Assembly (NCBI GenBank): GCA_963402885.1
Contig: OY727101.1
Coordinates: forward strand, 16,406,417 to 16,470,416
Origin: Antedon bifida
Lineage: Eukaryota; Echinodermata; Crinoidea; Comatulida; Antedonidae
DNA: 64,000 nucleotides
Direction of reading: 5' to 3'
Below the pieces are notes generated by a model. The model was not told the origin of the DNA. It ran no database searches and saw nothing but the letters and a program-made list of their open reading frames with translations. This document shows, in pieces, positions 19,301 through 31,218 of this stretch. Both the position numbers and the translations under genes were made by a program. Within the stretch, counting starts at the first letter, position 1; each line of letters starts with the position of its first letter.

Positions 19301-21609
19301 TCAATCAATTACACAATATTCACCAGATGAGTTTGAATGTCAATTGGGACATACTGTTTTTCATACAATTTTAGTACTGTTTAGAAAACTTCACATTTAA
19401 AATGGTTATTGTTTATAGAGGCATGGAAAATCAGGCACTGAAGTTGGTTGAAAAGATGAAAATTGATCCCAACGTTGACTTTGAGAACGATTGGAAACTG
19501 GTAACACTTTTCATCGGAGGTAACGATTTATGTCAATCATGTAAAAAACCAGAAGAGCGAACTGCAGAACTTTATGTTGCAAACATAGAAAAGGCTTTGA
19601 AGATATTCCATGACGAGGTATAGAAAACAGTTATACTTGAGGGATGTCTGAAAGGCCGCTGTGTAAAGCTACACTATCAAACTATTTTGACAAAAAAATG
19701 TGATGTGCCCAAATATGGTAGGGATATGCCTAAATATGGTATCTTCCAATCTTCATGTCAATATATGGGCACATCACATTTTTGTCACATAAAGTTTGAT
19801 AGTATGGCAGATCTTAAGAATGGTTCAATCCTTAAAAACAGAAATAGTTTCTAAAGCTCTGTCTACACTATCAAACAAAAAAAATGTGATTTTCCCAAAT
19901 ATGAGAGTGATGTGACATCATCATGTCCATAATGGGCACATCACATCTTGTTGTCACATACAGTTTGATAGTGTAGACAGAGCTTATATATTTTCTCTTA
20001 CATTGTTGATAAATTATTGGAAATTTTATTTTTTTTTATAGTTGCCTAGAACGTTTGTAAATGTTGTTGGTATTTTGAATGTTGAAATTATCAGGGAACT
20101 TAGGACACCAATTTGCAGTGTACTTCATGTGTAAGTTAAACATTACAATACATACAGGTTTCAAGTCATTTTAACATTGCCTAGACAATTTTATTGCTGT
20201 AGTTATTGATACCAATTTGCACTGTACTTTATGTGTAAGTTTAACATTACAATACATAGTTTCAATTTAATTGCCTAGTCAATGATCAACCTAATGTATT
20301 ATATATAACAACATCTTTTCAATGTGTGTGTCTACAGTACTCTGGAATGTCCCTGTCCACTGGGATCACAGCTTCGACTTGAGAAGGTCGTTCACCTTAC
20401 CAAGCAATACCAGGTAATGTTTTGTATTGTTGCCTACCAATCTCAATGTTATGGGTTCGAGTCTTGCATTTCTCCGGACACACTAACCTATGTACCGATG
20501 TAGGGGAATTAGTTTGTGTGGAGAGTTTTTGTTAAAGAATTTCTAGAGTGAATAATTGCTGTTGGTACTCCTTGGCTATATACTTGAAATATGTACAATG
20601 TGATTTTGTGACTATTCTGTTAACTTTGTATTTACTAGGCATTCCTTCAGTCAGCTGTAGATAGTGGCAAATATGATGATAAGGAAGATTTTACTGTTGC
20701 ATATCAGCCTATGTTTCATAACACTGATATTCCTAGGCTTGAGGTAAGACATGATATTCTATATGTATGATAGAAAAATGTAAAGTGATGATTTTATGCT
20801 GAAAAAAAAACTGTCTTCAATTTTGTTTTATAATACGTAAGGTTTAACAAATTGTACTGCTTTATATAGACATTTTACATTACATTAAAAAAAATAAACA
20901 ATATCCCTCCTTTTTTTTGCAGGATGGCTCTCCAGATTTTTCATATTTTGCACCAGATTGCTTTCACTTCAGCGGTATAGGACACGCTGCTGCTGCTATT
21001 GCTCTCTGGAACAATATGGTACATGGTCTCAGAATTTCACCAACCACACCTCTGTCTACACTATCAAACTTATTGTAACAAAAAAATGTAATGTGCCATA
21101 TATGGACACGATGACATCATAATTAACACTACCATATTTGGGCACATCACATTTTTGTCAAACTAGTTTGATAATGTAGACAGAGCACTGGATTGTTATT
21201 GCTGAAACTTGTACATTACTATGATAATTCTTTTTTTTTTATTCATCAGTTTCAACGAGTAGGATCCAAGGATACCGTTTGGAACTATCAGTCCATCAAC
21301 TGTCCAACTGAAGATTTCCCATACCTGTACACAAATGTGAACAGTGCACCAGAATTCCAAGTCAATGAGAAGAACAATCTTCAACAAACGCAACAAAAGA
21401 AAGATAACTACAAAACACAGTCTCAGAGAGAAGACAGTGATGTCATGGGATGGAACGCTGAAGATGACTCTACTAAGGAGTCGCTTTCTAAAGGTTCTAT
21501 AGTTTCTATAACCTTAGGGGTCATCGTTCTTGTAGGATTGTGTGTGATTCTAGTAGTTGTAATTAAAAGAAAGAAGCTTATTGGAAGAAAGGGATATGTA
21601 AAAGTTTAA
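13353..21609 (+). CDS. Phospholipase B1-like GDSL hydrolase, membrane anchored, 503 aa (copy A)
   Basis: Expected to release fatty acids from phospholipids at the outer cell surface. Fourteen exons: 13353-13461, 13972-14031, 14534-14604, 15642-15708, 15984-16042, 16808-16875, 18456-18499, 18779-18887, 19419-19617, 20042-20130, 20338-20413, 20639-20743, 20923-21018, 21250-21609 (1512 nt). A signal peptide occupies residues 1-25. The phospholipase B marker LRPGDIKV leads into GDSIT with catalytic S120. GGND is at 229-232, and D364 and H367 lie in APDCFHF. The order matches the SGNH/GDSL PLB1 family. Mammalian PLB1 carries four such domains in one chain; here there is one. Residues 467-489 are a single membrane span followed by KRKK, so the protein is type I. 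A tandem paralogue follows at 24953. MITEs lie in several introns, and a 104-bp duplication follows exon 10. Confidence 0.92.
17975..18172. mobile_element. MITE family 3 copy (AATTTACACAGACGAGCGGTAA ends)
   Basis: Inverted ends read CAATTTACACAGACGAGCGG and CCGCTTATCTGTGTAAATTG. The core has CGGTTTCCGCTCAGGATAG and GGGACAAGCTACGCGG, shared with the copy near 49413-49582. It lies in an intron of phospholipase copy A and is non-coding. Confidence 0.7.
19664..19815. mobile_element. MITE family 1 copy, diverged
   Basis: Starts TAAAGCTACACTATCAAAC and ends GTTTGATAGTATGGCAGATC, with the usual central AAATATGGTA and ATATGGGCACATCAC phrases. The ends have several substitutions, suggesting an older copy than its neighbour 40 bp away. 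Confidence 0.75.
19852..19986. mobile_element. MITE family 1 copy
   Basis: Both ends (AAAGCTCTGTCTACACTATC and complement) and the core with GACATCATCATGTCC are present. It lies almost back to back with the copy at 19664-19815 in the same intron. Confidence 0.85.
20107..20290 (+). repeat. 104-bp tandem duplication including exon 10 end and splice donor
   Basis: The stretch beginning ACCAATTTGC at 20107 recurs at 20211 with the same order of features: exon-like end, TTYATGTGTAAGTT donor, then ACATTACAATACATA and TTGCCTAG. The first copy is the true exon 10 end; the second is a decoy with an intact GTAAGT. Confidence 0.8.
21049..21187. mobile_element. MITE family 1 copy
   Basis: CTCTGTCTACACTATCAAAC at the left and GTTTGATAATGTAGACAGAG at the right, in the last intron of phospholipase copy A. 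Core in the opposite orientation to the copy at 19852. Confidence 0.85.
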
Positions 21610-21727
21610 GATATTAAATGTACTGCAAATACAGGTCACCTAAATGAAGATTTATTAACACCATGTGGTCGTATTCACCATCCACGCATTAGGAAACATA
21701 TATAAAATTTAAAAAGTCTTGTGTTGT

Positions 21728-21852
21728 ATGTCTACACTATCAAACTAAAGTGTGATATACCCAAATATGGTAGTGATATGACATCATCATGTCCATATAT
21801 GGGCACATCACACTTTTTTGTCACATAAAGTTTGATAGTGTAGACAGAGCTA
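21728..21852. mobile_element. MITE family 1 copy just after phospholipase copy A
   Basis: Ends TGTCTACACTATCAAACT and AGTTTGATAGTGTAGACAGA, core with GACATCATCATGTCC. The left outer bases are changed. It lies about 120 bp after the stop codon, so may be in the 3' untranslated region. Confidence 0.8.
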
Positions 21853-21888
21853 AGAGAAATTTCTTTTTACCCCTTGTTATTGTCAGGA

Positions 21889-23034
21889 TCTTTTTTTTTT
21901 TTTTTTTTTTTCTTTCTTATTCTTCTTTCTTTCCCAGAATTTTGTTGCGCGTGTATCTCTAAATCTTCTCAACATAACAGTGTATAACTTTATCAAAAGA
22001 TTGACCTCTATCTGAAGATGTCGTAATAAGGTTTTCGGTCCCGTGCGAGTGGCGCAGCGTAAGTTACGCGCAATTTTATGAATTTCGCGTATTTAACATA
22101 GGTTAAAAACCAAAAGTCATTTTGTATTGACACTTGGTGAAAATTTAAGTCATATCAAGGGCAAACTTTCTATGGATTAAAAATTGCATGTTTCAAACAA
22201 AGTTACGCGCGCACGCGCGTATAAAATTTCAAAATGCAAAAAATTAATTTCTAATCAACTTTCTATGCGTTTCATGTCATTTTGAGCATGTCAAAAATTC
22301 CCACGCGGTGCGCAAGTTGCGTTAAAACATGCTTTTTTCGCGTGATTTATGTTTTTCCAGCCATTTCTAGTAATTTTACCAACTTTTAAACAATTTCGAA
22401 TTAAAATCACGTCATACGAGCACGTGGAATTAGATAATTTACGCGCGTTTTTGATGAAAAAGTTCAAAAATTCGTCAAAATTATGCCTTTTTTTAAACAG
22501 TCATAGATTCTAAACTACATGGTTAATTTTATTTTTTATTACATATTCTGAAAGGAGATGAGTTGTAGATATCGAATCATGCATCGATATGGCTAACCCG
22601 ATATTGTGACGTCATCGTATGGCCACTCGAATATAAAATAGAGGATTTTTGTCTCTTTCGTCATAGCTCATCACATTTAATAGAGCGCATCTCCACTTAT
22701 CGGTATTCCATTTCCCGTTATTTTTTTATATTGTCTAGGTCAATCAATTACCTTTCGCATGATTTACCATTTTTAAAATTGTGATGACGTCATCATGTTC
22801 AAAAGCGTCAATAACTTTGGTCACTTTTTTTCATCTATTCTGCACTGAATGTAGTATGTATACAGTATAGTGTTATGCTTAATATACTTAGACGTGACAC
22901 AAAATAGAGAGCGCGCTAACATTTTGTCAATGGCATAATCGTTTTTCTGAGCGCAATATTCTAACGTATGACGTGCACGTGCAGTTTGCGTGGCGGATAA
23001 CCCGAATTCGTCAAAGTGACGAGTTCAAATCTAG
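21889..23034 (+). mobile_element. Non-autonomous Helitron, about 1.15 kb
   Basis: Begins TC followed by a long T run and CTTTCCCAGAATTTTGTTGC, and ends in CTAG. Just before the end a 10-bp stem-loop GAATTCGTCA / TGACGAGTTC with a short loop precedes AAATCTAG, as in Helitron 3' ends. The element sits exactly between an A (21888) and a T (23035), the usual Helitron target. The interior is richer in CpG and in GCGCG phrases than the surroundings and has no helicase or Rep reading frame, so it depends on proteins from elsewhere. Confidence 0.8.
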
Positions 23035-23989
23035 TTATTGATTGGAATACTAATCAGTATTTAAAGAAATTTGGTCTTTTGTTTGGTGAATATGGCCACT
23101 AATTCCTAGACATAAAAACAACAGTGAATTGGGGGGCACCTGTCATTCCATGCTGAGCACATAGACAAATGCAAAATACAATGCAGGTAGATAAGTCTAA
23201 TTTTCTCATTTTGTTTGATCTAATTATGTACATTCTTAATCATTTAGCTTCCCTTAATCTAACTTTACTAATAATTGTGTAATTACACAAGCTATAACAA
23301 ATCCTTGGAAAAAATCATACACCTGAATGGTTTCCTTGTACAGTATTTAGAAATACAATTATTGTTGATAACGCGAATTTGTATATAATGAAATATATTA
23401 ATGAAAGTGTATATTACAAGTTACAAAAAGTGTTTTTACTCATCACTGTTTAGTGTTTATTATTATGTTATATGTTGATATAAAGTTTGCAGTACACTAC
23501 ATATATTAGTTCTGAAAAGAACTGTTGAGTTTCTCGACGTTTCCATCAATATGCTTTGATCAACCTCAGGAGTGAGATTTGTGTTTTGGCATATAGGGCT
23601 GATGTCGCCTGAGTGTGTTATGTTAATTTGTGTGGCTAAAATAAAGAGTATTATAAAAATAATATCTTTTTTTTTTAAATCTTGTATATGTTATATTGAA
23701 TGAGTTTTTTGTTATTTATGTATTAAAATTAAATGAATTACAATATTATGATGATATTAATATTTGTGTTTGTATTGTTTACTTATATATTTACCACAAC
23801 TCCATCAAAGTCTGAAGAGCCTAAACCTTCTTTTTAACCCAGTTTGTTTTCTTAACCCAGTTTGTTTTTTTAACCCAGTGATCCATATCTTTCAATATAT
23901 TAGGTCATGCATGATATTGAAAAGTTGAGATCTTTGCAAACCCTTTTTCAACTGGTCAACAAGGGAATAGTGTTTTTAATGAAAAGCTT

Positions 23990-24110
23990 TCTTTCTGATT
24001 GTTTTATTTTGCTTTAGCTTTTTGCTTATTTTATTTGTATCTCCTTGAGATCCAGCCTCTGATACCCACTGCATTATTATTTTTGCCGCCTTTGGATTGA
24101 GATAAGGTAC
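23990..24110 (+). repeat. Dispersed repeat, GAGATCCAGCC family, copy 1
   Basis: TTGAGATCCAGCCTCTGATA with flanking TAGCTTTTTGC and GCCTTTGGATT matches 30500-30724 on the same strand and 49660-49870 on the other. Class unknown; the copy at 49660 extends into a stretch reading TTTCGGGCAACACTAGCCC that I recall from ends of retroelements, perhaps Penelope-like. Confidence 0.5.
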
Positions 24111-24952
24111 CTATATTTTCATCATTTGTACCTTACATTGTCTAGGTACTTCTGATAGGTGTATTTATACTACTTGACTATTTTGTATTAGTTCCTGATT
24201 ACGGTTGTTAAGGAGTTGATTCAAAGTTTACTCAACGTTGATTGTTTTTCAGTTTCAGTCATATGACCTGTCAGAACTACTCTTTGATGTTTGACCTTTA
24301 ATATCAGATATTTATGTGTGTATTTTGCAATATCTTGATATTGTGGATGAACATGTGACATGTTCATGAATGTTTAGTAATAATCCACTAGATTGAATAA
24401 TAACTCTATGGTAAGTCTAAATGTCATGGTGTACTGAGTATGAATTGTTGTTAACCGAACCATAAGCTATACAAATATAGCAAGTTGTCTATTTCTATAC
24501 CGATTATTCAGACAAGTCAAGGTTTTGTATTGTTAAGTTCCATGGAAGAAAAGGCGTTATTCAATTATGTAATAGTTTACAGTATGTAATATTTTTGCCC
24601 TTATTTAAATGTGTCTCAGTAGTATTCAATGACTATATAATATGCATTGTGTTGGGACTGCATGATACAGCTACAGTGTTCCATGTACTTGTTTTAAAGG
24701 TATGTTTACACAGGATTTTGTAACATATTTACTACAGTAGGTCAGTGATATACGTACCAAAGTAATTAAATGTACAGAAGAGGAACATTTTGTTAATTTC
24801 ACCTTTAGAAAGGAAAAACTGCTGGATACAGTGCAAAGCACCACTAATACAAACAAACTTGTGTTTGAAATTGCGTAAAGTCATTCTTTGGTTTCATGAA
24901 TTACTAAACTAATTCTATATTTTTTATCAACAGTATATTTGAAAACACTGTA

Positions 24953-27900
24953 ATGCGCATACACTTATATTGTGTTCTCTTTCTACTTGGATTTCCATCA
25001 ACCTCTTGCTATAACTGTAAGTACTGTACAAGCATTCTATGTGTGCTTTGAAAATTCTGCCATTTTAAAATAACTTATATTTGATATTTGGACCAGTTTT
25101 TACAATTTTTGAATTTAATTGGTAAATCATTGAAATAATTATTTTATTGAAAATGTGTAGCTTTTATATAAGCAATATGTAACACATCAATAATTGAAGG
25201 CAAAACCCCAAAATGTTAACATTCAAAATGTATATTACTAGTTCAATACTATGTTTTTACATATATATATATATATATATTTTTATTTTATTGTTAACTG
25301 TTCTGTTATGTTTCAAACCTGTTAGTGGCGGTAATTATCACTGTTGGTTTCGATTGAATAAAATAACATACAAAATGCTTATTTTGTTATTACAGCAAGA
25401 TGGCAAAGATTTAAAGAGATTATTGCTGGATTGCAAGAATATGATGAGCAGTTACAGAATCTGAATAAAGCTGGACATGACCCACAAGGAGAAGAAATCA
25501 AGGTATGAAAGTGAAGTCAAGTGGTGCCCTGCTGCCTAAATTCACAAGCATAAACTGCCTAGCAAAATCCTAAAAATTGGAAATACAGGTATTCCAACCC
25601 AGAACCTTTTGCTTGAAATGCAGACGTCCTACCATTAGACCATTGGAGTTTGATTGGATAGTGACTTTTTAAAACTCTTGACGTTGATGAAATAACATCT
25701 TAATGTGTTCATTCAATTCATCATTCAATCATTTATTTTCTATTAGAATGAATTCATGTCTGACTTTCCCTGTCCACCATCCAAATCAACCGAAAAACCA
25801 AAATCAGGTATGTTCTATTTATAGATCAACTTTTTCTGCTGCAGTAACTTTTTTTTATTGCAATAATAATGTTGTGTTTTAGTTTGTTTCAATTCATGAG
25901 CGTATGAGTCACTTTCAAATTTATATTGTACCAAAAACTTGATAACTCAGTATGCACAAATGTTAAAGAGTAAACAGTACTGCAGTAACTGCAGGTGGAA
26001 TAATTTTGACATGATTCCTAACAAAACTGTATTTTCATTTATTTTTCCCTATTATGTATTTTCTGTATTTATACACTTACTTTATTATATGCTTTATGAC
26101 ATATGATATTGTACATTGTATTTAAAAACATTGTCTATTGATGGCATAGGAGCAACTATCACTAATATGAATGAACAATAACAAAGTTATATCTTTTTTT
26201 GTAGTCAATCAGTTGCGCCCAGGTGATATTGATGTTATTGCTGCATTAGGGGACTCATTAACAGTAAGAATTATTTTCACATAATTATATCATTGGAATA
26301 TGTTTAAAATATTGAATTTTAAAAAAAAGACATTTTAATTGGAAGAATTTCTTTTAAAATATTTTATTTTTGAAGGCTGCAAATGGAGCTGAAGCTCGTA
26401 CATTAATTGGTGTTTTAACTGAATTTAGAGGAGTTTCTTGGTCGTAAGTTTTGTCTAAATTTGTATTGATTGAATTGATTGAAATATAAATTTATTATAC
26501 TGGGTAACGTCTTCAGTCAAAGTCTGGTCTCCCAGAGGGCCCAGTTGGTGATCAGTGGCTGTGATGTACTAATACACCGGGGTAACCCCCTACTCGTCTC
26601 GAAAGATGTACTAGGTTCTTTAAAGTGCACACGAGCTAGATGTGTACACTGGACACGGTTTATAGTCCTTATCCGAGAAGACTCGTTCTACCACCAGAAC
26701 CATGGAGTGAGTGAGCCTCGAACCCCTGCCGATGTTATGGCTACGTAATTACGGTTTCACTGTCTTAACCGCTCGGCCACTCACTCACTCTAATGTATTA
26801 TTATCTCATAACTTTTTGTAAATGGACCTCTACTGGACTCTGATTACCTTTACCATTATGTATCAAATAATTGGTAATAATTTTCAATTTTTTTACATTT
26901 TTTTGTTTTGCTTTTCTTTCTCTTAGGATTGGTGGTGATGATGATATAACTGAAATTCGAAGTCTAGCAAGTAAGATAAACAAATTGTTTTAGAAATTGT
27001 TTGTAGTCTATGGACAATTTACTGTAGCTTGGTGTCTACAATGTGGTATACAATTATCTAATACTTTATATAAACATATCATGGGCACTTATTACTCTGT
27101 TCTATCCAGGCTTTTGTTACTTTATACTTTTTTTCTTTAAGATGTATTCAAATACTACAACCCATCGGTTTACGGATACTCAACAGGTACAGGAAATGAA
27201 AACAGAGCCAATTCTAAATTTAATGTAGCCGTTCCAGGGGCTATATCGGAGTAAGTATCATGATAATTACTTGCAATATAAGGTCCAATGGCTCTCTGTG
27301 TAATGAGTATATTCCATTGTTGTTAAGCGTCATGGATGACTTGAAGGTATACAATAATACTTTAATAGAATCTTCATTGACATATGACATATTTATGTAT
27401 TACACTTACATAATCTGTTTATACGGTACTATACTTCATGCAGTGTTCTTTTTCTTTTATTGATGTCTGTACTACAGTAAATGAAAGTTCATACAAATTT
27501 GTTTTGCTTTATAGGGATATGGCAGTACAAGCTGTTGAACTTATAGAGAGGTTGAAAGATGATCCAAACACAGACTTTTACAATGATTGGAAAATCATCA
27601 CTTTATTCATTGGTAGTAACGATCTATGTGGATGGTGCGACAATCAGGAAAGATTCACGGGTGATCGGTTCGAAGCCAACATAAAAGAAGCGCTAGACAT
27701 TTTTCACAGCACTGTAAGTTTCAAAATTGTCTGTTTTATACATATCTGGTCCTAAAGCTTGGTACCCACTAGGACTCAACGCAAGCATGTAAGCCGCAAC
27801 ATAAACAAAGTGACCAATCAAAAGCAATGGATTTTTTTTTTAAATTGGTGCTTCAAGACTTTTTCGTAATGTAAAGATGTAGAGAACTGTCGTTTTTATT

Positions 27901-30900
27901 TTGTTGTGTTATATAAAGAAAGTCTTGTGTGTTTGCAGGTGCCTAGGGCTCTTGTAAATGTGGTGAACATCATGGACCTCACACAGTTGTCACTGTTAAA
28001 GGGAGTTGTATGCAGCGTTGTTCATCTGTAAGTAACATGCACATTTGAGTTGAGTTGCCAAGCGAGCATATGCGCCATAGCCTAGAATCAGCACAGGCTT
28101 TTCTCGTCCATAGTTCTAATACAAATCTTCAGTGGATGGACTTGAAACTGAAGGTCCAGTGTATACATATATGGCTTGTATATGCACTTTAAACTAAGTG
28201 CATCTTTTGGAAGAATAGGAGTTACCCTCAGTGGTTTAAAAACCATAAGTGGCCTCCCTCCAACACTTCGGGCGTTTTAGCCTTTTTTCGACATATTTTT
28301 ATGCCTGTTTTTCCTCTGGGCACTGCTCAGGGGCCCCCATAACCTCTGGGTTTAGCCATTGAGCGTTTATAGTCGATACGCCACTGGTTACCCCGATGTA
28401 CTGGTGCATATCAGCTCCTGTCGTTCATAGTAGGCGCTGCACTGGTTCATAGAGTACCTAATTTAAACAAACAATTACATGGTGAAGCACAAAAAATAAG
28501 ATTATGAGTTATTATCAATACATTAAAGTACTATTCTATTCATAGAAGTATGGTAAAACACAATTATTTATATATTAAAATATTTAATAACAAATTTTTA
28601 GTGCTATTTGCTCATGTGCTGTGTATGGCGAAAGGATTCATCAGGTTTCAGATTTGAGCCAACAGTACAATCAATTAGTTGAGAAACTTATTCTAAGTGG
28701 ACGTTATGATACCAAAGAGGATTTTACAGTGGTCCTGCAGCCGTTTTTATCACATGCTAAAATACCACTTGATAAGGTAAAGATTCTGCTATTATGGATT
28801 ATATTTTAGGATGAATATTGTTCAATGTGAACAGACCATAACATTCAAAATATTTGTGATCAATGTGAATAGTGGTTTAATGCATCGGAACAGCACATAT
28901 TGTTTGAAAGTTTGTTTGTTTGTTGAATTATAAATACATTTCCATTGTGTGATGGTAAATATCATATTTTATATTATTTTTTTCTGGCATTAGGAAGGAA
29001 ATGGTGACCTTACATATTTTGCTCCGGACTGCTTCCATTTCAGTTTAAAGAGTCATGCAACAAGTTCTATTGCTTTATGGAATAACATGGTAAGTGTTCA
29101 ATATGATTTACTTAAATACCAAAAAAGGTTCAAAAGTAAACAAAATGTAGTTACTGCAGTAATATGATCCCTTGATTTAATTAAACTCTTTTCTTTTCAG
29201 TGATTAGTTCTGTTTATGGATATTGTCTGGTGGGTTGGGGTGGGAATGTTGGTAGGGGAGATAGGGATACAATAGACAGGTTGGTGAGGAGGGCAGGGAG
29301 GATGGTTGGATGTGAATTACCTGTGGTGGACTCGGTCTATCATGAACGCTTGCGCAATATGAGTGATATGGAATGATGTTAGTCATCTCCTTAACTCGGA
29401 CATTGCCGACTGCCTTATGGAACGTAGTGGTAGACTGAGGCCGCCACGGGGATCCACTGAACGCCATCGTCTCTTCTTCCTCCCAAGGGGCATACGAGAC
29501 TATAATGAAAGATTTCAAAGATGGGGGAATTTATTACGAATACACTATTTTTGTTATTGTTATTATTATCACACTTATGTATTAGGCCTATCATTTCTCT
29601 TTTCTTTACGGCATTGTAATAAGACAGCAACACAATTTCCCAAGTTGGGATGAATAAAGTTTCCTTGTATCTTGTATCTTGTATCTTGTTAAACCTTTTA
29701 TAACTATTATTGGTCACTGTGAATTTGTGATAGAGGACGATTATAGTTTGGCTTACATATATAGCAGTTTTTGTGAGCCCTCCTCCCATGTTAAAGTTAC
29801 AGTTGATATATTCTAAAATAAAACTTAAACTTGAAGATTAAGTTTCATTTATTATATCAATCAAATAACAAACAAAACATTACTTAAAACAGCAAATTAT
29901 AAATGTTATTCTTACAAACATATATAAGCAGTAATTACTATTTCTTCATTACACTGTTACTAGTTATATTATCTTTATTATGTGAAATTGTATAGATACA
30001 ACCTGTAGGGAGTAAGACAGATGTGTTGAACGTGGATGACAAATACAATTGTCCATCACAGGTAAGCTAAGAATGGTACAAATAATGAACCAATGGTTTC
30101 TCCCCACTATATCCCAGGAAAGTTGTCATACAGTGTTTATCACATGTTACTTCTGTAATCATCAGAAAATTCTTTTCAAACAATATATGGTGATTTATCA
30201 AATGTTTCTTTGACAGTGGTTTTTGCTGCAATGCAGAGTTGGTGGCTTTCCAATCCCAGACCTCTGGGTTCAAATCCAATATCTGTCAGGATTGTTTTAT
30301 TTTTACTTGTGACACAACTGCACTCTGCTGCAAGAATAAGATTTATAATAAATAAAATATTTCTAATTTAATTTTACAAAGAGTTCTGCTATATAATATA
30401 TATTATAGAATATATAAATAAAATAGTAAATTATATATGCAGCCACGGTCAAATGTCCATAGGATTTTTCCCCATTTTTTTCCCCACTTTTCCATGTATT
30501 AGCTTATTTTATTTTGTATCTTCATTGAGATCCAGCCACTGATACCCAAAGCATTGTCATTTCAGTAATTTGCCTTGGATTTATATATATTTTCTAGATA
30601 TTTCCATACTTATACACGAACCTTCATTGAGATCCAGCCACTGATACCCAAAGCATTGTCATTTCAGTAATTTGCCTTGAATTTATATATATTTTCTAGA
30701 TATTTCCATACTTATACACGAACCTGAACAGTGAGCCCGATTGGCAACCACGATATCCTGAACCACTGGCAGGCAACTTTGCAGACTCAAACTCAAAGTC
30801 TAAAATGTCACCTGTGCATGTTATAGTTGTTACGATGTTGTCATTGATCGGTGTCATTTTAATATTACTTGTTGTTTTTATGCGAGTTAAAGTACATCGA

Positions 30901-30921
30901 TTTCCATACCATACAATATAA
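24953..30921 (+). CDS. Phospholipase B1-like GDSL hydrolase, membrane anchored, 452 aa (copy B)
   Basis: Tandem paralogue of the gene at 13353. Thirteen exons: 24953-25016, 25396-25502, 25747-25807, 26205-26263, 26376-26443, 26927-26970, 27142-27250, 27515-27713, 27939-28027, 28602-28776, 28994-29089, 29996-30061, 30700-30921 (1359 nt, frame closes). It has a signal peptide, the QLRPGDIDV block, catalytic S95 in GDSLT, GSND where copy A has GGND, and D337/H340 in APDCFHF. A membrane span at 418-440 is followed by a short basic tail. The N-terminal exons differ from copy A, and a two-exon unit of A is one exon here, while A's last exon is split in two here. A SINE lies in intron 5 and a LINE tail in intron 11. 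The final acceptor lies in the second of two 102-bp copies; using the first would add an early stop. Confidence 0.92.
25555..25665 (-). mobile_element. Possible tRNA-like SINE head
   Basis: On the minus strand TGGTCTAATGGTAGGACGTC resembles a tRNA A box region, followed about 30 bases on by GGTTCTGGGTTGGAATACC as a degenerate B box. No CCA end or good cloverleaf, so read as SINE-derived, not a tRNA gene. Confidence 0.4.
26490..26790 (-). mobile_element. tRNA-derived SINE, about 300 bp, complete-looking
   Basis: On the minus strand it starts at the tRNA-like TGGCCGAGCGGTTAAGACAG (A box), then GGGGTTCGAGGCTC (B box), like a Leu/Ser-type tRNA head. A body follows and ends in CTGAAGACGTTACCCAGT. 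Fragments of the tail occur near 2211 and 9915. It lies in intron 5 of phospholipase copy B. Confidence 0.8.
27763..27860. mobile_element. MITE family 2 fragment
   Basis: AAAGCTTGGTACCCACTAGG, then CAACGCAAGC and GACCAATCAAAAGC, correspond to the left half of the palindromic family seen whole at 33787-33945. The right half is missing. Confidence 0.55.
29203..29695 (+). mobile_element. 5'-truncated LINE tail
   Basis: Several frames of this stretch read like the end of a LINE reverse-transcriptase protein: [10 protein letters not shown], then HERLRNM, then [13 protein letters not shown] and [11 protein letters not shown]. It ends with GATGAATAAAG and a short TATCTTG repeat tail, as LINE 3' ends of the L2/CR1 type do. 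Frame breaks show it is an inactive fragment. It lies in intron 11 of phospholipase copy B. Confidence 0.7.
30235..30330 (+). mobile_element. Diverged SINE fragment, same family as 31219-31472
   Basis: TTGGTGGCTTT, CTCTGGGTTCAAATCC (B box) and TGTCAGGATTGTTTT line up with the complete minus-strand copy 1 kb further on. Confidence 0.5.
30521..30724 (+). repeat. 102-bp tandem duplication carrying a splice acceptor and exon start
   Basis: Two copies (30521-30622 and 30623-30724) differ at about one base. Each contains the GATCCAGCC dispersed repeat, the TTTTCTAG acceptor and the first 25 bases of the last exon of phospholipase copy B. The length is a multiple of three, but use of the first acceptor would read a stop soon after TNLH. 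Confidence 0.9.
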
Positions 30922-31218
30922 CACTGTAATCTTTATTATGAAATCTCAGTGGCTGACAATTGTCCAACACAAACTACCAGCCGATGCATTCACTTGATGC
31001 TTTGTTTATTCTCGAGATTCTGTTTTTTTTTAAAAATTATTATTTTTGACACCAAAAAAGGATTTTATTGATTAAAATGCAGTTAGAAATCTAAATATAT
31101 CATATTATTTAATTTTAAGGGCTTGGTTATTGAAGGATATTTTTGGGGATAACCTACTCGATTACAGACCATTCAAACACAAGCACAATGTGAAATGTAT
31201 TGTTTAAAGATGTATTGT

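Larger units (their letters stand above)
21610..24952. other. Region between the two phospholipase B genes
   Basis: Holds the 3' flank of copy A, a family-1 MITE, a Helitron (21889-23034), a dispersed repeat near 23990-24110 and otherwise AT-rich sequence. AATAAAG near 23639 is a possible polyadenylation signal. A short threefold repeat of TTAACCCAGTTTGTTTT lies at about 23835-23880. I found no further exon. Confidence 0.6.

Noticed and set aside
23520-23650. Stretch with GTTTCTCGACGTTTCC and ATCAACCTCAGGA, reminiscent of retroelement 3' ends
   Set aside because: Single copy in the window and no adjoining coding remnant, so no class can be supported.
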